In this document: positions 22,651 through 33,407 of the stretch, piece by piece | Numbering within the stretch: position 1 is the first letter of the stretch | How the letters are laid out: each line of letters starts with the position of its first letter | DNA from: Copromyces sp. CBS 386.78 | Lineage: Eukaryota > Ascomycota > Sordariomycetes > Sordariales > Sordariaceae | Direction of reading: 5' to 3' | DNA: 64,000 nucleotides | NCBI GenBank assembly: GCA_030685235.1 | Contig: MU839170.1 | Span: 118,726 to 182,725 of the forward strand | The notes under the pieces: generated by a model | Database searches by the model: none | Told to the model about the DNA's origin: nothing | What the model saw: the letters and a program-made list of their open reading frames with translations, nothing else | Translations under genes and position numbers: made by a program

Positions 22651-23582
22651 ATGGATCCTACCGAACCTGCGCCCGAGAACGTACCGGGCTACATTGCGGC
22701 AGCCCGCCGTCATGGGATACCGCTCCGCCAGAGCGCCCCCATCAGACGGGGCCCTATGCCCCTTCAGCTTCCCATCCTTGAGCATCTGCGAACCAAGAGG
22801 GTGATTCTGGCGTCGGCATCGCCCCGGCGGAAAGCTCTCCTCAATCAGGTAAGCCATCATTGCCACACCATTGTCTACTCTGGTCTAACAAATTCACTAA
22901 ACAGCTTGGCTTGGACAACGTCGAAATCTTCCCATCAGACAAGCCCGAAGACGTCGAAAAGGGCAAGATTACCCCCGAAGAATATGTCGCCGAGACGGCC
23001 CGCCGCAAGATCCTACACGTATACGAGCAGGCCCTTAGGCAGCAAGAAGAGGACGAAAAGAAGAAGGAAATAGAGAGGCCCGCCGATCCCGCTCTCGTCA
23101 TCTCCGCCGACACCGTCATCGCTACACGCTCCGGTCGGATCCTCGAGAAGCCGCGCGACGAGCAGGACCACATCCGCATGCTGAAACACCTCCGTGACAC
23201 GCGCGTGCATCGTGTGCTGACGGCCGTGTGCGTGCTCGCCCCCAAGGACAACTTGGCCCACCCGGGATATGAGCTGGAAACGCACGTGGAAGACACCGAG
23301 GTCTACTTCGCGCAGGCCAAGGACGGACTGCCCGATGACGTAATTGAGGCATACGTCAAGACGCGCGAGGGTGCGGATAAGGCTGGCGGTTATGCTATCC
23401 AGGGCGTTGGAGGCATGGTGCTGGTTGAAAAGATTGAGGGCAGCGTGGACAATGTCATTGGGTTGCCGGTCAGGAAAACATTGCAGTTGGCCGAGAAGGT
23501 GATCTTCAAGCAGGGTATCGATGATGACGATATTGGCAGCGATGAGGAGGACGACGAGGACGAGGAGCCGTATCGTGACTGA
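22651..23582 (+). CDS. Maf/Ham1-type nucleotide pyrophosphatase
   Basis: Maf proteins hydrolyse dTTP, UTP and modified nucleoside triphosphates to monophosphates, a house-cleaning role in the cytosol. Two exons, 22651-22848 and 22905-23582, with a 56-bp intron (GTAAGC, CTAAACAG), encode 291 residues. The substrate-binding Maf signature LASASPRRKALL is at about residues 53-64, with the glutamine-leucine junction spliced exactly there. Further family motifs are ISADTVI, the EKPRDEQDHIRML helix and GGYAIQGVGGMVLVEKIEGSV near the C-terminus. The protein adds about 45 residues before the signature and an acidic tail (DEEDDEDEEP) after the domain. Animal homologues fuse this domain to an O-methyltransferase-like part (ASMTL); here only the Maf part is present. 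The assignment is secure, the substrate is not. Confidence 0.93.
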
Positions 23583-23829
23583 GAGGAGGTACCATCTGGC
23601 TGAACCCCCATCGATGTCAGCATAGGGACAGGAACCCTTTCGACGGTGGCTTTACTAACTAATGGACCGGGGGTGATGGGACAAAAGGCCAGGCGCCCAT
23701 GCAGAGCCTAGAACGTCAACAAACAATAGACAAAATAATAATGGCACAGGAAATGCCCTCTTCGCAATAAGTCGAGGAAGTGAAATTCAGCTTCATGGTC
23801 TGCTGGCTCATATACCAAATTTACCAAGT

Positions 23830-25071
23830 CTACAATCTCGAACTCCTTTCCTTCTTAAGATACCCCTTGATACCCTCAACTACACCCTCGGCCACACCCC
23901 AAGACAACTCATATCCTCTCCCACCCAACCCATACGCATGCATCACAAACCCAGCCCCATTCACCACCTCCCCTTCCAGCCTCAGTCCTCCCTTCCTCGT
24001 CGGCCTCCTCCCCACGATGTCTCTCACTGGCGTCAACCGGCTTTTCCCCTCCGCCAACATGTTGGGATACGTCCCCTCAAACGCCCTCAACAACCTCTCC
24101 CTCACCTGCGGATCCGGCTTCGGATCCCAATTATCCGGCTCCTTAGTCCCGCCAATGATTGTGCCCGCACCGAACCCTCTAGGGACACAAAAGGTCCAGC
24201 TCCCATCGGCATTCTGCCTCGTCACCGTCGCCTCGCACGGTTCCTGTACCAAACACGTCTGCCCCCTCGTAGGAAAAACCAGCTCATCATCACCCAGCCC
24301 AATGCCGGTGGCGTTCACCACGGCATCTGCTTTTGGCACCGTCTCCCCAAATTCCTTCACCCCATCCGAAAATAGTTGGAAAACTTCGGCGGTGCTGCGC
24401 ACCTCCCGCTTAAACACCTTCCCTCCCCGCGCAATCACCTGTCCCAGCAAAAACAGGCAGTACTGCATCGGGTTCACGCACCACGTGTCGTATTCACACC
24501 CCCACTTAATCTTGTCGTCGGGAAACTCGTCGGCCCGCAAGACGCGGAAGGTGCCGGGGAGGCCTAGCTCTTGTGATGCCCTCTCGGCAGTGAGGGAAAG
24601 GTATTCGGGGCCGGGCGTCTCGAGGTATTCGATTCCTTTGAGGAAAGTGATGCCTGCCTGTTGGGCTTGGGATTGGGATTGGAAGTGTTTCATGCGGTGG
24701 AAGGTGGAGAGGGAGAGGGCGTGTTCGCGCGCGCGGAGGGCGTGTTCGGATTGCTGGGCCTGGGTGAGGGGTGTGGAGGCGGGGGAGGGAGTGGGAAAGG
24801 GAGGTACCCAGCGGTTGTGGGCGCCGCCCCAGGGGGAGGTGAAGTTGATTTGGGCGCGGGGGTCGATGGACTCGAAGGGGGCGGGCAGGTCTTTGGCAAG
24901 GATGGTGGTGGTGTAGTTGGCTTCGAGGAGGGCGAGGGCGGAGGAGAGGCCGATTACGCCGGCGCTGGAAGTTTATTGTGTTAAGCTAAATGATTTGGGA
25001 CATGGAATTTGTTATGTCTGCTGTAATACTAACCCGATAACGACGATATGTCCTTTGGATTTATGGGACAT
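23830..25071 (-). CDS. DAO1: D-amino-acid oxidase, peroxisomal
   Basis: FAD enzyme that deaminates D-amino acids to 2-oxo acids, ammonia and hydrogen peroxide. Two exons, 25071-25034 and 24964-23830, with a 69-bp intron (GTTAGT donor, CCAG acceptor) that splits the FAD-binding motif, give 390 residues. After splicing the N-terminus carries GHIVVIGAGVIGLSSALALL, the Rossmann GxGxxG signature. Further hallmarks are the substrate-region stretch NFTSPWGGAHNRWVPP, VVNATGIG, and the C-terminal HAYGLGGRGYELSWG FAD-binding signature. The last three residues are SRL, a type 1 peroxisomal targeting signal, so it should work in peroxisomes with catalase. A few proline/alanine-rich residues around PPFPTPSPAS look like an expanded loop. 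Against D-aspartate oxidase, the fungal D-amino-acid oxidase reading is preferred on overall similarity, but the substrate is not certain. Confidence 0.95.
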
Positions 25072-28000
25072 GTTGATGCTGCTTGGTTCCTGTGGATTAT
25101 TTGTGGTGTAATACACTGCTGATTGTCTTTGAGCGAAACTCATAACGAGGTGCGGCGGCAAGGGTCGAGTGGAAGAAGAAGGTCTGAGGAAGAGAAGTGT
25201 CGTGATGGTTGTTGGAAACCGCAAATGCATCAGTTGACTAACTGACTCACGTAAGTCGTGAAGATATTGTCAATCTTAACAGTTCAAGGTTTCATAGGGA
25301 CCTTTTTATACTATTCAGATATGTTGATATCAACACAAGGCTCCGTCTTCGCAATCCTCCGCCGACGCGGATCAACGGGGTCGCACAAGGCAACGATAAC
25401 CCACACCCATACATGCCGGGCACAATTAGAATCAGGCACTCGATGCCAAGAGGAGTTAGAAGCTTGAAAAGCATGGAACGGCTTTACTAGGCGAACTCGG
25501 GAGGCATTCCTGAAACGGAAGAAATGCGGCGCGGCCAGCGCCCGGCTTTAGTGTGATGGGTCTGAAGGATTGTGTCACCGTGATGCTGCTGGTGTGAGTT
25601 GTTTAGCCTGAGGAGTGAGCCCCGTTTGAGAGTGCGGGGGTACGGGAGCGGGGACAGCGGGGATGAGTGGGTTGCCCGATCCCGGCTCGGAGACCGCCCG
25701 CAATTCCCCACTTTGGGGCCGAGCTCCACCCGGGTACTGCCGGCTTCCCGGAAGTTGACCCGGCCGGAATCGGCTGTCGTATTTTGAGCTCGAAAAAAGG
25801 AACCAAAGTCGGGGGGATGGCGGTTCATGTCATTTCATGGAAAGGTAAAACTGGAAGCTGCAACAATTCCACAATCGTGGATCTTGTCTCCGACACTCTC
25901 GTGACTGTGGTTTATCTGCAACTATAGCAGCAAAGCCTGGGCTAACTATGGTAACGTCATTCTTAGTAGAAATGCCTTTTTTATACTTTTCTTTTTTCTC
26001 TTCGGAGACAACGCGAACTTTGGTGTCCCCCCTTACCAAATCTTTTCTCGCATGAAAACCTTCTTCAAACGGTTTGCATCGGGCATCCACCACATAGATC
26101 GAGCCCAACAGAGAAGCAAAATATTTTTGGAATGTTGCACCGAAGATCTTGCAGCCATGTAAGTGTCAAGACTTGTCCTACATGAGACTGTACACTATGC
26201 CCATCCTGAGTGGATCTGCGGTCGAGAATCCCTAAAAGAATGAGACTACGGAGATAAAAGAAGGAATGGTGAAGATATGTATAGAAGCTTGTTTCTTCTT
26301 CTTCTTCTTCCTCCCCGGTAGAATGGCTTCGAAATCATGCAAACAAACAAATAGGTAGCAACAGTAACCGCAACCCACGCATGGCAACACCAAACAGAAT
26401 GTAACGGTATCCGGGAGCCCAGACTCCCGTGCCGGTACTATAAAATAGAAACGAAACGTGAGGTTACCGCACTGATTTTTGCGGGGGAAGGGAAGCTTGG
26501 AGAGGAAGAAACATCACCGATACCGGTTGTACTGTAAGCGATGATGGCTGCTGGTGAAGGGCGCATCTCCTTTCTCTCGGTCCATCTCCGCACTGGCAAC
26601 GCAGAACTATATTCAGGACGGGAGTCGATCAACCCGCGCACGGAGCTCGTGGTATACGGGCAGACACCTGAGAATGGTTCTTCGAGCTATATCAGAGCCG
26701 GAGAGATGTAGTCAAAAATTTGGAAGGGTCCATCTCAGCTTGATTCCAACCTGAGAGCATACACCATGATAATGGGATCCCCTGTGAGGAATATCAGCTT
26801 CTCAAGCTTCGGCCGATCGATGTAAACGCTTATTATCCCACGAAACAAATATTCAACGCCGTTCGGAAATGAAGAGGTCTTTATAACCGTACCCATTCGG
26901 CAGCGACAACGGCGTGATTTCGTTCCTGGCGGCAAAAGCGGCCACCTGAGGCGACCCGTCAACGTGGCGACCGTTCTGGTGACCACCCTTGAGTACATCA
27001 ATCATAGGTACCCGTGCCACGGGTAGCACGAGGGCAAGATTGCGCTTCGACGACCCTATCGGCAGAAGACAAGCCGTGATTGCAATCAGACAGCCGCCAC
27101 ATTGTGTGTGCGATAGCTGAATCGTGCCGAGGAAGTTTTGAGGCGGAGGTGTTGATTTCGACTTTTTGTTGAACAGAACCCGAGTGACATTTCGATCTAT
27201 GATCACCTTCGGGACGGGATAAGTGGTATGATATGTAGATACACTTGCATCCGGTTGTTAGGGCCCGGACCTGGTCTTCATCATCTTGATCATCTAAACT
27301 GTATATGAAGACACCCTCTGTATCTTAGCTACCGCATCTTCCAAGGATGAGACTATCACAGCAATCAATGATTGCCCGATGTAGTAAATGTCAAGACAGC
27401 CAAACTCAAAGACTCATGATGATGACGGGAGGGGATGCAACTGTCGTGCACGCAAGAGCGGGAGTGAAAGAAAGGGACAAACTTTCTTGATAGCATCGAA
27501 GAAAGGCTACCAAGGAAGGAAACAAGTTCCGCCAGCCAGAGGACAAAACAATTCGTCTTGTGAGATGTGAGAAACAAAGTGCTAGGAGCAACGATTCGCG
27601 ACTCCATGATGTTGTGCTGCACTGGTGTCGCTCCAGTGTTCTTTGATGCAACTTTGACAAAGGGCGTCTAGATGCAGCGTGATCCGGCCTCTGATTGGCC
27701 AGTCACCCCCAAGTCCGTCTCATCGGAGCCAGGGGTCCAAGAGGATCTCACCACCCCAGGCGTCCCCAGGCACCCTTCCTAGCAGCTATTTTGGGCGGCT
27801 ATTCCTTCTGCATCTCTGTCGTCTTTTCCACCTACTTTCCCGCCGTACAGCTGCTTCCGACCACTCACAGCTCTCCTTCTGCATCTGCCCACCCAACACG
27901 AGTGGTAAGTTCAACAACCACCCCCGCCACCAGTCTCTTCTTCAGTCCACGGTGCTTGGGTTTACCCCCCGTCTCGTTGGAGCCGTTGCCGGGAACCAAG

Positions 28001-28707
28001 CGCTTAGAAAACATGGCGATTGGAAGGATCTCACGCACTCGGAAAGGATGGGGCCAGCCAGGGCGTTCGGACCACACAAGCAATGATGGGCTGCACCTCT
28101 ACGGCGCTGCTGCTTCTTCCTCCACTCTGGTCAGATCAGTGACTTTTTTTCTTGGGTAGCATCGGTCTTTAATGCCAGTCTGTGAGCCCTGGTTCGCCCC
28201 GGGCGTAAGAAAGCGTGTGTAGTGTAGCTTTGGGAGCGAGAGAGCGAGAGCGGGAAGAGCACTGTGTAAGGCGTATGGATGCGGACACCCACGGCAGGGC
28301 AAGACCACATGGCCAAACAAATATGTATCGAGGGGGCCCGGTTCTTCCTGTGTTCCGGTGACAAGATCTTCTTGTTCTTGTTCCGACGGATTGGTTCTTC
28401 CATCGACCTTATTCCCGCCTCGACGGTCCTGTCCCTGCCTCTCTGCTCCCGGGAGCCGTTGATGCCATTGTCGGCTTTTGTCTGTTGACAGATCCGTGGG
28501 TTTGAGTTCTTCTTTTTTGTTTGATCTGTGATCATGTCTCGGTAGCAGGTCGACTACCATTTTTTTGTGATACCCCTATTGACCATTCGTTGGTCGGTCA
28601 TCGAGTTCAACGAAGACGAGGAGGAAAGAAATCGACGAATTCCTCCGAATAACGACACATTACGCCGGAAATAACTTCGTTGGATCATCAGGACCATATT
28701 GTCAGAT
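25072..28707. other. 3.6-kb intergenic region
   Basis: Divergent flanking genes, so it includes two promoters. It holds a TTC microsatellite near 26291-26311 and a GC-rich patch (about 25620-25790) with several inverted CCGG-type words. Open frames on both strands are short and lack domains. The long leader before 28708 is plausible 5' untranslated sequence. I see no supported gene. Confidence 0.5.
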
Positions 28708-30965
28708 ATGTCGGCAGCAACAACAACTCAGGCTGGGGGAGGGTTCTCCCTCTTCCCCAATACCAACGTCACCCCAAGACCGCCTTCAAGACCGTCGAGA
28801 GCTGCGACACCTCAAGGTCGACCTTCGACAGCGACAGAGCCATCATCGTCCCGGGAGGCAGGAAGGCAATCGCCAATTGGAGGACGGGGAATACCACGGG
28901 AAGGGAAGCAAAGGTCGGCTTCACACTCCAACAACCACTCCAACAACCCTTGGCAGTCAGCACTCGACTCGGCTCGACAGCAGCGGGAACATCGAGAGCA
29001 ACATCATGAGCAACCGCAGCGACAGCCACCAGTTGAGAGCATGCCATCGGATCCAATAGTCGAAACTAGTGTTGCTGCGCCCATCTCCGAAGCAGACGCG
29101 CCTCCACGATGCGAGACGACACTGTCCGAGGCAGAGACACTGGTCGGGCAGCAAAGTAGGGGGACTCGAAGCTCAATCCCCCAACCACCGATCACATATG
29201 CTCCTGGACCTTCGAACGCGGCAGCGATGGCAGCTCCTCCTGCAGTAGCCATTCCCGAACCACCACAACCACCACAACCAGCTGCCATCCGGTCGATATT
29301 CCCCCGATATAACCCCGAAATTCCCCTAGATCGCCAGGACTATTATCCAACCCAGGCCAGCCCTACACATATCCCTCAATCCGCCATCAGCAGACCCATG
29401 TACTCAGCCCGCGACGCCGACCAGCAAAGCGAAGCCGGCACCAATGCCGGTACGAATGGACCGACGAACCCCAGAAACCGGCCGGTAGCCAACCCCTCCG
29501 TGACCTCCGGATCAGCCAACCAAAGATGGCCTGTAACACGCAGCCACGAGCCGCCAGTAATCCCAACGGTGAACACCACCGAAGAGCTCCGCGGCCTCTG
29601 GAAAGCCGCCAACGGGTGGCGAGCCACGCAGCTCGAAGGGCGAAAATACTGCCTGAAAATGGCATCGGACGCCTACGCGCCCGTCTACACGCTCTCCTCC
29701 TCCTCCAACCAGCCCTTCTACTGCCTGCGGGTGGACCCGACCTCTGCCTCCGCTCTGGTCTCGCTCTCGCGGTACGATCCCAACAAGACCTTCAAGGGGG
29801 ACAAGTCCACTAGCGCGGCGGTGGGAATCTCCGCGGCCTCAGCCGTGGCCTCCTCTGCTTCTTCCACCTCATCCACCTCCTCCTCACCTATCCCCGACGC
29901 CCGCGCCTCGTCCAGCACGCCCTCCCCCCGCCCTTCCTCCGTCTTCTCCCGCAACCCGGACGGCTCCGGCGGGGCCTTGGGCGGCGCCAGCAGCAAGAGC
30001 ACCAAGACCAAGAAACACGACGCCAAGCACTGGCAGGAAGTCATCTCCACTACTCTCGAAGCCGCCGTGCGCAAGCAGCCGCCCAACGACGGGCTCGTCG
30101 CACAGCTATGGCCCCTCAAAGCCGCGCGTCTAGCCTCCGACCGCGCCACGACCGACGCGGCCACCGTCGCTGCCGCAGAGAACGAGTGCGGCAGGCTGGT
30201 GTGGGACTCGGACAGCGGGAACCACTACCTGGTGCACCCCAGCCTGGCGATGCCGTTCTGCATCACGGTCGAGCGCAACGCGGCTTATAGTAGGACCGAG
30301 TACACGCTCGAGCACATCGAGTCGCCGAACCACCTCGGTCGTCTGACGCGGGACGGCACCGGTCAGGGGTGGCTAGAGATCGACACGGCGATTGCGAGCC
30401 ATGTCGAGGCGGTGTACCTGATTGATGTGGCCATTGCCGCGCTGGTGCTGGTGGCGCATGCGGACGAGCAGTTCATTCGCGTCGAGACATTTGAGCCGCC
30501 GCCGGCGGTGTTTGGGGGGCCTCCTGGTGCTGCTGGTGCTGGAGGCGGTGGAAGCCAGAGGTCGAGCTTGGCGGAGTCGTTGTCGTCTGCGCTGAGGAGG
30601 AATACTACCTCGGATGGTGGTGAGAAGGAGGATAAGAAGAAGAGGAAGAAACAGAAGGAGAAGGACTTGGTTAATGGGATCAAGACCCGCGTGGAGCAGT
30701 TTGAGCTGGATATCGAGGCGCAGGTGAATGCGGATTTGAAGGCCAAGAACGAGAAAATGCCGGGGTGCACGAGGGGGCTTATTGCTGTCTTGAAGTTTGC
30801 TTTCAAGGCTATTATCTGGTGTGCGACGCTGGTGTTTAAGGTGTTTATGCTGTTCATAAAAGGATGCGGTAAGTGCCTCCAAATAAGTGCCCCTTATAAT
30901 GATGAGAGAGAAAGTTGACTAACGAGATATTTGGTAATATAGAGAAGGGACCACGCTGGAATTAA
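28708..30965 (+). CDS. Conserved-looking low-complexity protein with hydrophobic C-terminus
   Basis: The family is not recognised. I start at ATG 28708. The main exon runs to 30868; a 74-bp intron (GTAAGT donor, GACTAAC branch site, ATAG acceptor) joins it to a last exon 30943-30965 that ends EKGPRWN, for 727 residues in all. The first 290 residues are Pro/Ser/Gln/Arg-rich and disordered (TPRPPSRPSRAATP, PEPPQPPQPAA). A folded-looking middle follows (ELRGLWKAANGWRATQLEGR to FYCLRVDPTSASALVSLSRY, and later WHYLVHPSLAMPFCITVER-like sequence with IDVAIAALVLVAHADEQF, a likely membrane or buried helix). Then comes a lysine-rich stretch (KEDKKKRKKQKEKD). The C-terminal 40 residues are hydrophobic with paired cysteines (GLIAVLKFAFKAIIWCATLV). 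This layout suggests a cytosolic protein tethered by its tail. Function unknown; the gene itself is likely real because frame and splice sites are consistent. Confidence 0.75.
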
Positions 30966-31301
30966 AGCCCGATTTAGGGAAGGATATATGTAATCCAAAT
31001 TACTTGGCAATACCCCAAGAAGGAACCAGTCAAAATGGCGGCTGGAGGTCCCAAGAAGAAGGTGAAACATGTTGATGGATATCATGAAAAGGTGTATATT
31101 TTTTTTTCTCAGGCGTTTGATGATGGGGCGGGTAATTATTGTGATTGGTATTTTGCATCATCATCAACAACGCAGCAACAGCAGTAGCTATGGAAGCTAC
31201 CTAGCTGTCCTTTTTAGACGGATTTGAATGAAACCCTGAGAGGGGGGGACTATTTGTGGTGATGTCGTCAAATGGCTCCTCGAGAAAAATGAAACCCAGT
31301 G

Positions 31302-31320
31302 AAAAAAAAAAAAAAAAAAA
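31302..31320. repeat. Poly-A homopolymer tract
   Basis: A run of 19 A between two convergent genes, in what should be 3' untranslated or intergenic sequence. The length is subject to sequencing slippage. Confidence 0.9.
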
Positions 31321-31396
31321 TGCAACAAGAGAAAAACAACCCAGCAGTAAGAAACAGAACAGGGAGATGAAAGGAGACGAACCATGCCCGAGTCCG

Positions 31397-32288
31397 TTAC
31401 CTCTTTCTCTCCCTGACCTTGATCCTCCTGCCGGTTTTTGTGATGCCGCCAGACGTCCGTGTCTTGGCCATCTTGGCCTGTGTGATCTCCAGCTCCGTCT
31501 CAGCATCCGTCAGAGCCTTGAGCTTCTTCTTGGCCTGCTTGAGCCTGTTTTGCAGTCTCGCGAGGTTTCGCGCTTTCCGATCCTGCTCCTTTGCCTTTTC
31601 CTCGTCCTCTTCCGAATCGAAATCTGCCATCTCTTGGTCGTCCACTGCTTGTAGTTTTTGCTTGCGCTCCTCGGCCGCGTCGAAGAAGACAATCTTCTTG
31701 GGTACTGTCCTCCCGCTCGAGCTCTTCTTCTTGTTCTTGCTGCTACCGCCCATGTCGTCATCGAAGTCCTCGAAATCGTCTTCGTCGTCGTCATCGCTGT
31801 TGTCGTCCATGTCGGCGCCACCGGCAAGAATGACCCTCTCCATCAGCTCGCGCACCTCCTTGGCAGCCACGTTGCGCATCGTCCGTAGGTAACCCAGATC
31901 CTGTGTCTTGAGCAGGCGCACCGTCTCCACGTCCATGGCCTTGTTGCCGCGATCGCCCTCGACCGTGCCGGTAAAGTTCTTCTTCTTGCCTTCGCGGGTG
32001 ATGGCTTGACCGGGTCCCTTGCGGGACATCATGCCGAAGTAGAATTCATCCTCGTTCTTCTCGGCGACCTTTTGGCGCAGAGACTTGAGCACCTCCTGCT
32101 TCTTCTTGTAGTCCTTGGCACGCTTTTGGTAATCCTTCTTCTTTTCGAGGAGACCGAGACGTTGGCGCTCGAGGGGCTGGGCGCGCTCCTTATGGGAGCG
32201 GCGCTGGATGCTGCAATTGGAAACGGCTGGTTAGTCTTTGTTCAACTGTGAGAGAATCTTTGGCGTACCTGTTTCGTAGCGACGACAT
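31397..32288 (-). CDS. UTP11: Utp11, U3 snoRNA-associated small-subunit processome protein
   Basis: Nucleolar protein of the 90S pre-ribosome, needed for processing of the 18S rRNA precursor. Two exons, 32288-32269 and 32210-31397, joined across a 58-bp intron, give 277 residues. The intron falls after only six codons, a placement common in fungal ribosome-biogenesis genes. The start [20 protein letters not shown] is the invariant Utp11 N-terminus, and the conserved block [14 protein letters not shown] follows. The rest is highly charged, with an acidic run ([18 protein letters not shown]) in the middle that is longer than in the yeast protein, and lysine/arginine-rich coiled coil to the end ([16 protein letters not shown], finishing RIKVRERKR). 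It is convergent with the gene at 28.7-31.0 kb. Confidence 0.96.
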
Positions 32289-33407
32289 GGTTGCTCTCCG
32301 TCTGTATTATCAGGGAGACGTGATGAGTTATGATCGGGGGAGAGAGGCCAGCAAAAGGGAGATGGAATCAATAGAAGGAAGCGATGCAGGCGGGTGGAAA
32401 GTGACCTTCAATGATGGAATGCTTTTGCCGCTGAACGCTATCTTCCACGCGCGGCTGGCTCCAAAATTTTGGAGGAGCCTGGACCTGCGATAAGCGATAA
32501 GAGACTCACCCCGCTGACCGCCCTAGGAAAGGGCCTGCAGGAGAGTGGGCCATGGATGGTAGGCTTGGCAGGCGACGGGAAGGTTCCGGGCCTTCCAAGC
32601 ACGATTCCAGATGCACTGATCCAGATGCGGGCTGGGTTCACACAGTTGCGTTAGGACTCGGATTCGACTTCATTCTTTTCTGAAGTCATTTTCAATGTTG
32701 ACAAGTAAGTCGCTTGCAGCCCTGTTGTCACCGCTTCCAACAGTCCAATCCAGCGCTCAACACAACCTCAGGTGTTCAACCACCTGCAGATATCACGATA
32801 CCTATCTGTCGCTGGAATTCTTCTTCACGCAGAACTCCATCGGCAGTCTGTGCCGACTCTGAACGCCATGCCCACTGTGCATCGATGCTATGCCTTTCTC
32901 GGGCCTCGGACCAGCTGGAGATGACGTCTGCCGTTTCAAAGCCCACTTTCTTCTCAAGTTTTCGGAGGCTTCGGTTCTAAAATTCGACTACACTATTGTC
33001 CCTGAACGCAATCAACGTCCACGCCAAGTTTCGATAGTATCCTCGATGACGATCGGCAAGTGCCGAACGAGAGCAAAATATCTCGCGAGAAAGGGTTGAG
33101 CCTCTTGTCTAACAAGACTCTTGATGATATGTCTCAAAGCGTCACTGACAGCAAACCCCCAAGGTTCTGGGCATGCATACTTGGACTGTAATTTGGTGGT
33201 CCTCGAGCTCCGCCCAAGCGCGGCCGGCATGATGGAAGCAGGTTTGACCCAGCTTCATGTCCAGCGGTGGACATGGACAGCTTGCGCAGGTGGTTTAGTC
33301 TTTTCTTTTGTCTTTTGCGCCTGTGGGTTTGAGTCTTGTCTTTTCCTTCTTTCTCCTTAGGATATCGAGAGTTGGCTCAGCAATGCGCCAACCTCTTCAC
33401 CAAAACC
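32289..33407. other. Divergent promoter region (UTP11 / GH47 mannosidase)
   Basis: Both flanking genes start here. No conserved frame is seen. The stretch just before the mannosidase ATG is pyrimidine-rich with a CTTAG (33356-33360), so a leader intron is possible. Confidence 0.45.

Noticed and set aside
23780..24916. 378-codon plus-strand frame opposite D-amino-acid oxidase
   Set aside because: Shadow of the oxidase; the minus strand carries all family motifs.
13845..25071. Nitrogen-catabolism cluster (urease plus D-amino-acid oxidase)
   Set aside because: The two genes are 7 kb apart with unrelated housekeeping genes between them and no accessory urease genes, so co-location looks accidental.
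32438..33400. Coding exons upstream of the GH47 mannosidase
   Set aside because: Frames are short and the type II anchor at ATG 33408 is a complete N-terminus; only a non-coding leader intron remains possible.
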